Shown piece by piece: positions 9,637-18,800 of a stretch of DNA of 64,000 bases. The position numbers and the translations under genes are program-made. Numbering within the stretch: the stretch's first letter is position 1; every line of letters starts with the position of its first letter. The notes under the pieces were generated by a model, which was not told the DNA's origin, did no database searches, and saw only the letters and a list, made by a program, of their open reading frames with translations. The stretch is from Pleurocapsa sp. PCC 7327 (GTDB taxonomy: Bacteria; Cyanobacteriota; Cyanobacteriia; Cyanobacteriales; Microcystaceae). Location of the stretch: the NCBI RefSeq assembly GCF_000317025.1, contig NC_019689.1, positions 1,005,501 through 1,069,500 of the forward strand, given 5' to 3'.

Positions 9637-9700
9637 CATACCAGTCAGTCAGTATGTTATAATAACCAATAAGACATACCAGTCAGTCAGTAGGTTGTAA
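9637..9700. promoter_or_regulatory. Tandem operator-like repeats upstream of devB
   Basis: Two boxes at 9637-9656 and 9675-9694 match at 19 of 20 positions (core ACCAGTCAGTCAGTA) and start 38 bases apart, just upstream of devB. The first is bounded by CATAC/GTATG inverted arms, the layout expected for a dimeric repressor of the TetR type. That a regulator binds here is inference. Confidence 0.5.
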
Positions 9701-9713
9701 TCATTAAAAGATC

Positions 9714-10931
9714 GTGCAAAAACGACTGCATCAAAAGAAGGTCAATCCCTGGGTAATTGGTAGTGCGATCGCCGCTTTTCTCGGCGTAGGAGTCAGTTAC
9801 TATACCTTGACTCAGGTAAAAACTCAGTCACCACCGCCCGCGTCTACGAAAACGGTTGTCCGCGCTACAGCCGTGACTGCACTGGGACGATTGGAACCTC
9901 AAGGCGAGGTAATTAAGCTGTCGGTAGCCAATGCTCAAGACAGCCGAGTCAACCAACTGCTAGTGCAAGAAGGCGATCGCGTCAAAGCCGGACAGGTCAT
10001 TGCGATTCTACAAGGACTCGACAAGAGAAAAGCAGCTTTAGCAGAAGCCGAACAAAATTTGGCGATCGCTCGCGCGAAATTGGCTCAAATCCAAGCAGGA
10101 GAAGCAAAGACAGCAGAGATTGCGGCGCAAAGATCCAACATTGCTCGTCTAGAAGCACAGCTGCGTACCGAAACCACGGCAAGAGAAGCAGAGATTGCCC
10201 GTGCCGAAGCCGCACTTCGCAATGCCCAGACAACCTATCGGCGCTATCAAACTTTATATCGGGACGGAGCCGTCAGTGCATCCGACCTAGATAACAAGCG
10301 GGAAAGTTTTGAAACAGCTCGAGCACAACTCAACCTGGTGCGGGCACAACTAGAGACTACTGTATCCACTCTACAAGAACAGATCCAACAAGAGCGATCG
10401 CTCCTCAACAAACTGACAGAAGTACGTCCAGTGGACGTGCAAGTTGCTCGTGCCGAGGTAGACTATGCCGCCACTCAAGTAGCCAGGGCAAAAGCCGAAC
10501 TCGATGACTTGTACGTGCGGGTTCCCGTTGCAGGTCAAATTCTCAAGATCAATACCCGCATCGGCGAGCAAGTCAATACCAGCGAAGGAATTGTGGAACT
10601 GGGACAAACCGATCGCATGTACGCCATTGCCGAAGTCTATGAAACCGACATAGGCAAAATCCGAGTTGGTCAGCGGGCGACAATAATCAGCGAACACGGT
10701 GGTTTTGAGGGCGAATTGGGCGGCACTGTAGACCATATTGGTCTGCAAATTAAAAAGAAAGACGTGCTGGAATCCGACCCCGCCGCCGAAAAAGATGCCC
10801 GCGTTGTCGAAGTCAAAGTTCGCATCGATCCCTCCGACAGCCCGAAAGTAGCAGGTCTAACCAACTTGCAGGTGCGCGTCAAAATCGATCTCGATAAGAA
10901 GGTTAGTAAAAGGTTAGTAATTAGTTGTTAG
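9714..10931 (+). CDS. devB: DevB/HlyD-type membrane fusion protein
   Basis: A 405-residue periplasmic adaptor that links the DevC/DevA ABC complex to an outer-membrane channel of the TolC kind. It has one N-terminal membrane anchor (about 14-32), a lipoyl half-motif (VNQLLVQEGDRVKAGQVIA), a long alpha-helical hairpin rich in Ala, Glu and Arg (about 100-260) and a second lipoyl/beta-barrel half. The start is GTG. The last residues (KKVSKRLVISC) are encoded by the TTAGT repeats that fill the devB-devC gap, so the original C terminus may have been altered. In heterocystous species this family exports envelope glycolipids; the substrate here is unknown. Tandem operator-like boxes lie just upstream. 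Confidence 0.9.
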   Translation: MQKRLHQKKVNPWVIGSAIAAFLGVGVSYYTLTQVKTQSPPPASTKTVVRATAVTALGRLEPQGEVIKLSVANAQDSRVNQLLVQEGDRVKAGQVIAILQGLDKRKAALAEAEQNLAIARAKLAQIQAGEAKTAEIAAQRSNIARLEAQLRTETTAREAEIARAEAALRNAQTTYRRYQTLYRDGAVSASDLDNKRESFETARAQLNLVRAQLETTVSTLQEQIQQERSLLNKLTEVRPVDVQVARAEVDYAATQVARAKAELDDLYVRVPVAGQILKINTRIGEQVNTSEGIVELGQTDRMYAIAEVYETDIGKIRVGQRATIISEHGGFEGELGGTVDHIGLQIKKKDVLESDPAAEKDARVVEVKVRIDPSDSPKVAGLTNLQVRVKIDLDKKVSKRLVISC

Positions 10932-11005
10932 TGGTTAGAAGCAACGCAGAACGACTAACCACTAACCAATCGATCGGCAACAAATAACCACTAACCCCTA
11001 ACAAA
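10905..11005. repeat. Short TTAGT/ACTAA repeats between devB and devC
   Basis: The gap is built from variants of GTTAGTGGTTAG and its complement CTAACCACTAAC, which can pair into a stem of about 11 bp. Related strings recur at 12199-12255 and 12698-12732 within the same operon. Confidence 0.8.
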
Positions 11006-11010
11006 ATAGA

Positions 11011-12198
11011 ATGAAACTACCATCACTCAAAAATCTATTTACTCAAGTTTCTAAAGAGCCGCTTTTAGGCTGGGCGCAACTTGCTCATCAAAAAGTTCGC
11101 TCTTGCGTGGCGATGGCGGGGATTGCCTTTGCCGATATCTTGATTTTTACCCAGCTAGGATTTAACGCTAGCCTTTTTAACGGCGTTACCCGCGTTCACG
11201 AGCATCTCAAAGGAGATTTATTTCTACAAAGCAACCGCGCCGAATTTCTCGCTGATGGTCAGACATTTTCTCGTAACCATTTGTACCAAGCAGACGCAGT
11301 CGAGGGGGTCGAATCTGTGAGTCCCTTTTACTATGCCTATGGGAAGTGGGTTAATCCTTGGGATAAAAAGATCGTCAACGTAGCTATCATGGCTTTTAAT
11401 CCCGCACGTCCAGTCATGGATTTACCCGAAGTCAACCAACAACTTGAAAAACTCAAGCTACCCGATACAGTTCTGTTTGATAGCCAATCTCAACCCGACT
11501 TCGGACCAGTAGCTGAGACTTTGGCAAAAGGAGAAATGGTTACTACTGAATTATCAGACCGTAGGGTGAAGGTTGACGGCATCTTTGCCTTGGGCAGTAC
11601 CCTGTTTACAGAAGGGCATATTGTTACTAGCGACTGGAATTATCTGCGCCTGTTTGGAGAAGACAGCATCGATAAGGTTCGCGTTGGCGTTATTAAGTTA
11701 GAGCCTGGTGCGGACTTACAAACAGTACAAAGGGCGATCGATTCATATTTGCCCAATGATGTCAAGGTGATGAACCGCGAAGAATTCCTGCAATCCGAAA
11801 AAGGTTATTGGGATAAGCATCCTGCTGGCGTAATTTTTAACTTCGGCGTAGCGATGGGATTTATCGTCGGGGTGGTGATTGTCTATCAAGTGCTGTATTC
11901 GGATGTGAACGACCACTTAGCTGAATATGCTACTTTGAAGGCAATGGGCTACTCAGATCTGCAACTATTGGCTGTCGTTTTCCAGGAGGGAACGATTCTC
12001 GCCGTGTTAGGGTTTTTTCCCGGTTTCGCCTCTTCAATCGGAATCTATTCCTTACTTGGAAGTTTAACCCGCATTCCGATCGCGATGGGAGGTGTTGTAA
12101 CTTTACAAGTATTTGCGTTGACGATTTTAATGTGTTTGATCTCTGCTGCGATCGCGATGCGAAAACTTCAGTCTGCCGATCCTGCGGATGTATTTTAG
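11011..12198 (+). CDS. devC: DevC-type ABC transporter permease
   Basis: A 395-residue permease of the DevC/FtsX-like class. One membrane helix sits near residues 30-50, then comes a large extracytoplasmic domain (about 60-270), and three helices form the C-terminal half (about 272-295, 315-345, 355-385). The final LQSADPADVF motif is typical of DevC. It works as a dimer with the ATPase encoded downstream and with the DevB adaptor. It lies about 80 bp after devB in the same direction, but an antiparallel gene separates it from devA. Role: envelope export, substrate not predicted. Confidence 0.92.
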   Translation: MKLPSLKNLFTQVSKEPLLGWAQLAHQKVRSCVAMAGIAFADILIFTQLGFNASLFNGVTRVHEHLKGDLFLQSNRAEFLADGQTFSRNHLYQADAVEGVESVSPFYYAYGKWVNPWDKKIVNVAIMAFNPARPVMDLPEVNQQLEKLKLPDTVLFDSQSQPDFGPVAETLAKGEMVTTELSDRRVKVDGIFALGSTLFTEGHIVTSDWNYLRLFGEDSIDKVRVGVIKLEPGADLQTVQRAIDSYLPNDVKVMNREEFLQSEKGYWDKHPAGVIFNFGVAMGFIVGVVIVYQVLYSDVNDHLAEYATLKAMGYSDLQLLAVVFQEGTILAVLGFFPGFASSIGIYSLLGSLTRIPIAMGGVVTLQVFALTILMCLISAAIAMRKLQSADPADVF

Positions 12199-12241
12199 TT
12201 AGTGGTTAGTAGATAGTAGTAATAACCACTAACTACTATCT

Positions 12242-12254
12242 ACTAACTTCTAAC
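12242..12254. repeat. 13-bp direct repeat left of the four-helix-bundle gene
   Basis: ACTAACTTCTAAC occurs here and again, identical, at 12713-12725, on either side of the antiparallel gene. Both sit in the larger TTAGT/ACTAA repeat tracts. Confidence 0.75.
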
Positions 12255-12256
12255 TC

Positions 12257-12637
12257 CTAAGTCGATTGTGAAGCTTTTTCTAGGTATTTTAAATAGGCGT
12301 TGAGTTTGATGGAAAGATCGTTAACAATTGGCTTGAGTTGGTTAACCCGATCGCTAGTTAAAAGTTTACGCACATAAGCTCGTCTCAACCAGTGTCTTGT
12401 TTCATTTAAAGAGCCTCTGGCAATTTTTATGAATCGTTTATTGTCTCTAAAGTTATGACGACCATTTCCTTCCGCAATATTTGCCCCAATACTATCTGCG
12501 GAACGAACAATTTGTCTGCCGATGGTATTTCGCTCAAATTCATCCCAGTTTTTGACAATAAACCAAATTTCATCAGCGAGTTGTTCGGCTAGTTGGTAAA
12601 TTTGTAATTTTTCAAAATTTAATTTTTCCACATCCAA
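12257..12637 (-). CDS. Four helix bundle protein (23S rRNA intervening-sequence type)
   Basis: A 126-residue all-helical protein. The motifs QLADEIWFIVKNW, SADSIGANIAEG and FIKIARGSLNETRHWL are diagnostic of the four-helix-bundle family (TIGR02436), first known from intervening sequences of 23S rRNA. Its biochemical role is not established. It is oriented against the dev operon, between devC and devA, and is bordered by 13-bp direct repeats. This suggests insertion into a once continuous devBCA operon. The reading frame is intact. Confidence 0.88.
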   Translation of the reverse strand: MDVEKLNFEKLQIYQLAEQLADEIWFIVKNWDEFERNTIGRQIVRSADSIGANIAEGNGRHNFRDNKRFIKIARGSLNETRHWLRRAYVRKLLTSDRVNQLKPIVNDLSIKLNAYLKYLEKASQST

Positions 12638-12733
12638 TCTAGATCGAATAAATTACGCGCGCCCTTAACTTTATTAATCCCAAAATCTCAACCAAACTCT
12701 CATCCACTATCCACTAACTTCTAACAATTAACC

Positions 12734-13495
12734 ATGCTTCAACAACCCGCGATCGCGATTCGCAATCTCAATCACGCTTTTGGCAAGGGAGACTTGCGCA
12801 AACCCGTATTGTATGATGTGAACTTAGAGATCTATCCGGGCGAAATCGTCCTTTTGACAGGGCCGTCCGGCAGTGGCAAGACCACATTGCTGAGCCTGAT
12901 TGGCGGTTTGCGATCGGTGCAGGAAGGCAGCCTCAAAGTCTTGGGGCAAGAACTATTGGGCGCTAGTAAAAAACAACTGGTACAAATCCGCACTCAAATT
13001 GGCTTCATCTTCCAAGAACACCACCTGCTTTCATGCCTGAGCGCCGAGCAAAATGTCCGCATGTCCCTGCGATTGCACGACGATATTTCTATGAAGGAGC
13101 GAACCGAGCGAACGGTTTCTATGCTAAAAGCCGTGGGACTGGGAGATCGAATGGATTACTATCCCGACAACCTTTCTGGCGGTCAAAAGCAACGGGTAGC
13201 GATCGCGCGTGCCTTGGTTAGCCATCCCAAACTCGTCCTAGCCGACGAACCGACTGCTTCACTTGACAGTAAATCTGGGCGTGACGTAGTAGAGATTATA
13301 CGGCGTTTGGCAAAGGAGCAGGGCTGTACTATTCTGCTAGTCACTCATGACAACCGCATCCTTGACATTGCCGATCGCATCGTGCATATGGAAGACGGTC
13401 GTTTGGCACAAGACATGGCACTTGCAGATGAAGATGGGGAAATTAAATTTCAAGCCGAAACCTTAATCAATTCCGGTCGTTCGGTAAGGGCATAA
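12734..13495 (+). CDS. devA: DevA-type ABC transporter ATP-binding protein
   Basis: A 253-residue ABC ATPase of the MacB/LolD/DevA class. Walker A is GPSGSGKT at 43-50, the signature is LSGGQKQRVAIARAL, Walker B is LVLADEPTASLD and the switch is VTHDNR. It energises the DevB-DevC exporter. It lies about 535 bp after devC with an antiparallel gene in the gap, so a long transcript or a private promoter is needed. The C-terminal tail after the core (about residues 220-253) is typical for DevA. Confidence 0.93.
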   Translation: MLQQPAIAIRNLNHAFGKGDLRKPVLYDVNLEIYPGEIVLLTGPSGSGKTTLLSLIGGLRSVQEGSLKVLGQELLGASKKQLVQIRTQIGFIFQEHHLLSCLSAEQNVRMSLRLHDDISMKERTERTVSMLKAVGLGDRMDYYPDNLSGGQKQRVAIARALVSHPKLVLADEPTASLDSKSGRDVVEIIRRLAKEQGCTILLVTHDNRILDIADRIVHMEDGRLAQDMALADEDGEIKFQAETLINSGRSVRA

Positions 13496-13539
13496 ATTAG
13501 GGAATGAGAGGCTAGCGATCGACATGTCTTTCCTAACTA

Positions 13540-14331
13540 TTACGATCCTGCCTGGGGAGAATCAATCAGTTCTCTGAGTCTGGCAATACGATCTTCTGTC
13601 GCTGGGTGAGTACTCAAAAATGCTGGCGGTGAGGGTTGATTGCGCAATTTTTCTAAAAAGTCAATCATGGCAACTTGAGGATAACCAGCCCGTGCTAAAG
13701 TCTCAACTCCCAGGCGATCGGCTTCATATTCGGCTTCGCGACTGCGGGGACGGTGTATCGCCAGATCTACGCCTAACTGCACCAGCGCCTCATTATCTAT
13801 ACCCGCCGCCGAAGCTATCCCTTGCGCGATCGCGGCTTCTCGCATTTGCTTGATGGTATGGCGAGCGGCAATATGACCGATTTCGTGGGCGAGAACAGCA
13901 GCTAGTTGCGCTTCATTATCGGTAGCGTTTAGCAAGCCAGCGGTGACATAGATGTAGCCGCCAGTAGTTGCAAAGGCATTGATCCTGTTATCTCGCACGA
14001 CTTGAAAAGTATAGGGAATATTGGGACGAGTGCTATTTTTTGCCAACCGCTGACCGACGCGATTTACATAGCGATTTACCCTGGCATTACGATAAAGTTG
14101 AAACTCTCGACCGACAAGCTGTCGATCCATCTGCCTGCCGAGCTGAACTTCTTGTTCGTCTGAAATATTAGATAGTTGGACGATTTGCGCTCCTCGAATC
14201 AGCAATTCAAACCAAGGAACTGCTAGGGCGATTTGAGGCGTACCGACGCTAATGCCCAATGCGACTGAGAGGCTAATTAATGGATAATACCAATTCCGAC
14301 GACGGCGAGAAGACATTTTTTTAGATATCAA
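13540..14331 (-). CDS. M48 family zinc metalloprotease, secreted
   Basis: A 263-residue M48 peptidase. A basic start and hydrophobic stretch (about 15-37) ending in ALA-V-P look like a cleavable signal peptide, placing the enzyme in the periplasm. The zinc site is HEIGH at 149-153 with the downstream EYEAD (201-205). The family includes BepA/YfgC-like quality-control proteases, and the position next to a TamB homologue fits envelope maintenance, but that link is inference. It is convergent with devA. Confidence 0.88.
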   Translation of the reverse strand: MISKKMSSRRRRNWYYPLISLSVALGISVGTPQIALAVPWFELLIRGAQIVQLSNISDEQEVQLGRQMDRQLVGREFQLYRNARVNRYVNRVGQRLAKNSTRPNIPYTFQVVRDNRINAFATTGGYIYVTAGLLNATDNEAQLAAVLAHEIGHIAARHTIKQMREAAIAQGIASAAGIDNEALVQLGVDLAIHRPRSREAEYEADRLGVETLARAGYPQVAMIDFLEKLRNQPSPPAFLSTHPATEDRIARLRELIDSPQAGS

Positions 14332-14626
14332 TAAAAAAACAGTTGTTGCTCAAAATTTTTAAATAGCAAAATAGATGAGATAGCTTGAGGCGAATCTTTT
14401 CCTTTCTTCTATTATAAATAGTGAAAATTTTTCTGGCAGTTTTATTCCACTAATTGCAAATATTTTTAACTTTTTACTCTTCGATCTAATTGCGATCGCT
14501 CTAGCGGTATATAAAAATCTTACCCAAGTTAGAAATTTTACATTAAATTTGTTAGATCTACTGGAATAGAATGGTAAGACTTAATCCCTACTCAGTTATC
14601 TGTAGCCAATATTTTTTTAATTTGTA
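14332..14626. other. Intergenic region
   Basis: About 295 AT-rich bases between the AI-2E permease gene and the M48 gene. It must carry the M48 promoter. I see no gene or clear hairpin. Confidence 0.5.
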
Positions 14627-15670
14627 TTACCTAGATTTGCCATTATTATCTAGATACCATTTGTTGAGTACATCCTCAACTAAAACTTCTTTGATCCAAA
14701 TCTGTAAGACGATCAGAAGAGGGATAGCGAGAAATAAACCCAAAAACCCGAATAAGCTGGCAAAAACAACTACTGCTAAGATAGTGAATACTGGCAACAA
14801 ATCCACCTCTTGTTTCATAATTATCGGTACTAATACCAAGCTTTCAAACTGCTGAATCGCAATATAAAGTAAAATTACTGCTCCAGCTTTCCAAGGAGAG
14901 TCGAGCAAGGCAAGTAGTGCGGGTGGAATGACGCTTAAAGTCGGACCAACGTTAGGAATAAACTCTAATAGACCAGCTAAAGCAGCATTGATCAGAGGCA
15001 GCGGTACTCCTAGAATTGACAGCCCGATAAACGAGACCACACCAATGACGAGCATGGCTATGAGAGTGCCTTTAATCCAGCCCACTAAAGAGGTTTCGCA
15101 CTCCTGGAGAATTTCATCGACGCGCCGCCGATAAAAAGCGGGAAAGGCAAGGATAAAGATCCGTCGATACTGGGAGGGATTTGTTAAGAGCATAACAGTC
15201 AGAACCAAGAACAGCAATAAGCTCACGACAGCAGCAAGAGAGTTATTGATGAGAACAAAAAAGTTGCCGATCATTCGCCCTATCCAGGTTTGAAGTTGTT
15301 GAGAAAAATTGTCAAACCCCTGGAACCGTTCTAACATCGGTCCTGAAATCGTAGATTGTAGCCAGTCAGACCATACTTCCAACTGATTTGATACTTTTGG
15401 CAAGAGATTGACCAACTGTTGTAACTGTTCGATCATACGAGGCGCGATCGCAACAAAAAAACCAACGATCGCTGCCAGTAAAACAACAACTGTAATCGCA
15501 ATGGCAATTCCTCGCTGGATGCGGTATCGTTGCATTTGCCGTACAACTCGGTTTAAGACGGTTGCCAAAACGATAGCGGCAAAAAAAAGCAAAACAATTT
15601 GCCGAATTTGCCACAAAATATAGAGCGAGAGAACAAGAACGAGTAAACCGAGCCATTGCCTGAAATGCAC
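14627..15670 (-). CDS. AI-2E family transporter (PerM/UPF0118)
   Basis: A 347-residue polytopic protein with paired N-terminal helices (about 5-35 and 55-80), a soluble amphipathic region (about 85-140) and four to five C-terminal helices. The NAALAGLLEFIPNVGPTLSVIPP motif is characteristic of the AI-2E/PerM permease family. Members range from autoinducer-2 exporters to Na+/H+ antiporters, so the substrate is not predicted. It lies on the same strand as the tamB-like gene about 190 bp upstream. Confidence 0.88.
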   Translation of the reverse strand: MHFRQWLGLLVLVLSLYILWQIRQIVLLFFAAIVLATVLNRVVRQMQRYRIQRGIAIAITVVVLLAAIVGFFVAIAPRMIEQLQQLVNLLPKVSNQLEVWSDWLQSTISGPMLERFQGFDNFSQQLQTWIGRMIGNFFVLINNSLAAVVSLLLFLVLTVMLLTNPSQYRRIFILAFPAFYRRRVDEILQECETSLVGWIKGTLIAMLVIGVVSFIGLSILGVPLPLINAALAGLLEFIPNVGPTLSVIPPALLALLDSPWKAGAVILLYIAIQQFESLVLVPIIMKQEVDLLPVFTILAVVVFASLFGFLGLFLAIPLLIVLQIWIKEVLVEDVLNKWYLDNNGKSR

Positions 15671-15856
15671 AAAACTGCCTCCATTTATTGCTTTTTTAGC
15701 TGTTATGCTTTTTATTCACTACAATAAAACTTTAGATCGGCAATGCGTCATGCTAAAGACTGATTAAGAGATATTATTCGATAAAATAAGGTGCAAGATC
15801 TAGATTTTCGCGATCGCTCTTTGGAGAGACTTTGTTTTTTTCTGAGCAACCTTTTA

Positions 15857-18800
15857 CTAAAATCTGCTTTCATACTCGACTAGCGCCCGACTCTCGCCAG
15901 CAAAATTAGTAGAGGCACGTACTCTAACTTGGTCGCTAATGCGATAAATTCCGTTGTAACGGAGGGGTTCGTCGGCAGCAAAAACCGTTGACACCGAGAA
16001 AGAGATCTTGTTAGTAATGTCAAATACTACCTCTGCCGCTAAACCGAGTACCGAAGTATTTTCAGTTGAGTCGGTCACAATAGTAGGAAATAAACGAAAT
16101 TCGCTGATTCCGATCGCATTGCTCAGTTCGCCAAAGTTTCTTTGTAGGTAGTTAAATAGGGTAGTACCAGCGATGGTGGCAAGTCCTTGGGCGGGATCGG
16201 CTTGACCGGCACTAAGAGCATTGACAAAAGAGCCTCCCAACAGAGCAACAATTTCTGTCTCGCTGCGGGGAGGATCGCTAGTTAACTCTAGATTTTCTTC
16301 TAATTCGCTGGCTGGTCCTCGTGCCGTTGCTTGTACGCGAACAGTGCTTACAGATCTCAAGCCAGTTGCGGGAATATCCCTAATCTCGCTAGATAAAAAT
16401 GGGTCTGAAGGGGCAACAATAATCCTGCCGCCCCTTACCTCCGGTACAGTTGTAACGAGCTGGATATCGAGAATCGGATCGAGTCCTCCCTGGGGAGTGA
16501 ATCTTGCCGTTTGTTCGTAGCCCGAATCTAGAGTGAATTGAGTCGTAAATAAATTCACTTGTCCCCCTACCAAACTCACGGTTCCTACGGGACGAGGATT
16601 ATTCAAGGTGCCACCGATTGTTAGATCGCCCTCTACCTCAAAGTCGAGTATGGGTTGAACGGTAACGCGAACATCCTCATCTAAGATCAGCTGCAAATCT
16701 GCAAACTCTATCGGCAAGCTGGGTGCAGGAGTTGTGTCCCCTACGGCGAGAGATTCTATGGCTTCTAGATTTGTAGCTGGAGTAGAAGTTTTTTCACCTC
16801 CTGCGGCTGCGATCGCGATTTGACCGTTCCTTAAAATAATCTTGCCGCCAATGTCCGGCGATAGAGCCGTTCCCGTAATGACAACGTTGCCGCTAACTCC
16901 TCCTTGATAAAGTCCTTCAAGATTGACATTCAAATCCTCTAGGGACACGGTAAGGGGATTAGTCGCCGCTAACTGCTGGGCTGCTTGAGTGGCAAAAATA
17001 GGCAAAACGCCCTCAGCGCTCAATGGCTCGTCATCGTACCGTGCTTGAATGCCTTCAACAACAATGCGATCGTCGTTAAATCGTACCGTTCCCGTCACGT
17101 TCGTTAGCAGTTGCGGTAAAGCCTGGGCTTTAAAGGTAGCATTTTCAACCGAGGCGGTTCCCCTCACTATTGGCTGGTTTAAAGTTCCCTCAACTGCTAC
17201 GTTGACTTGTCCTTGACCGTCTACCCAAGCGACTGCATCGGTAAATAAATTCAATAGTGCCAAGCCTTCATCTCGCACGTTAGCTTGAAGACTAATGCGA
17301 TCGCTATCAGGCTCGACGGAAGCGAACGGCAACGCCACGGGGATGCTGCCTGTAATTGCTACTGGCTGCCGCGTCTGTGCCACCAGCACGGTACTGTCAA
17401 AATTCAACCGTGCATTGTTATAGTTAAAGTCGAGTTGGGCTGATTCAATCGATCGATTATTTACAGTCCCATCAATCAGCGCTATCTCGCCTGTGGCACT
17501 GGGATTTTCTAAACTGCCTGCTAAGATGGCAAGTGCGTTTACTCTCCCGGCAACCTGCACGGGGAACTCTGACAGGAAAGGCTCTATCAGTGCCATTGGT
17601 AGTTCTTCTACTCGCACCTGCCCCGCTAGTTGCCCTTGACCCAACTGTCCGGTAAAAGCCACGAGTGCCTCGCCTAGGTCAACCCGCAGAGGTTGTAGCG
17701 TCAAAATATCATTATCATAAGCCCCTTGAGCAACCACCTCATCAATCGTGTATTCGCCCCATAGCCAATCTTGACCGAGAAGATCGAAACTGACATTAAA
17801 CGCTGGCTGCAATCCCGGCTCTAGAGAGCCAGAAACAGTAAGATTTCCATTGATGATGCCGTTCAATTCTGCCAGTGCAGGGATGGTTGGCTCTTGTCGC
17901 CGTTGGCGCTGTCGTGCTAGTAGGGCTTGAATTTCCGAGAAACGACGCAGTCGATCGAGCACGGGGGCATTAGGCAGACCGACAGACAGATTTTGAAGGA
18001 TTTCTGCTCCTGCTAGTTCTGTGGGTTCTAACCCGGTTACTATATCTTGATAATCGAATAAACCTAGCGTTTGTAAGATATTTTCGATTTTGGCTCGCTC
18101 TAAGTTAATTTGAAATTGAAAGCCTTGCCCAGCCTGCAAATCGCCAGTTAGAGCGATACGGCTCTCACCCCGTTGCAATTGAGCCTCTCTCACCGTCAAA
18201 TCGCCATCTTCATAACGGATGCGCCCTCGGAATGCGTCAGCCGCAATTCTGCCAACTCTGGGTCGCGCGATCGCGATATCTGCTACAACGGTAGACTCGG
18301 CTATATCCTCAGCTAAATCGATAGCTAAGTTCCCGGAGATATCCCCAGCAATCGGTTCGATGTTCTGTAAAACATCGCCAGGGATCGCGTTCCTGAGTAC
18401 CGCTATGGGAAAGTCTTCGAGATTGACAATTAGATTTTCGTCTTTAGTTCTGCCAACTGCCACCGCTTCATCCCGTCGGACAAAGAATTGAGTCGGGCGA
18501 TTTTCGGGGTCGAGAACGAAGGCAATTCGATCTTGCCTTCCGGCTACCTGGAGTTCCGTGCGCTGTCCTGCTTGATAATTTAATCTTCCTGATAATAGGA
18601 GCTCGAATGCTAAATCGTTGACTCTTAGATTTTGTAGCTGAATCGCTCCAACGGCATTGGGAGCGTCTGGAGATCCCGTTATCCGTCCTGTAAAATCTGC
18701 GGCACCTGCCAGCACTGTATTTCCAGGAAGGTTCAATCCAAGGTCTGGCAGGTTGTAATCTTCTGCTCGTACCTTAAGATTGAATCCTACGATTTGAGGG

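Noticed and set aside
14571-14855. 94-residue plus-strand frame
   Set aside because: Mostly antisense to the AI-2E permease gene, and without a ribosome site.
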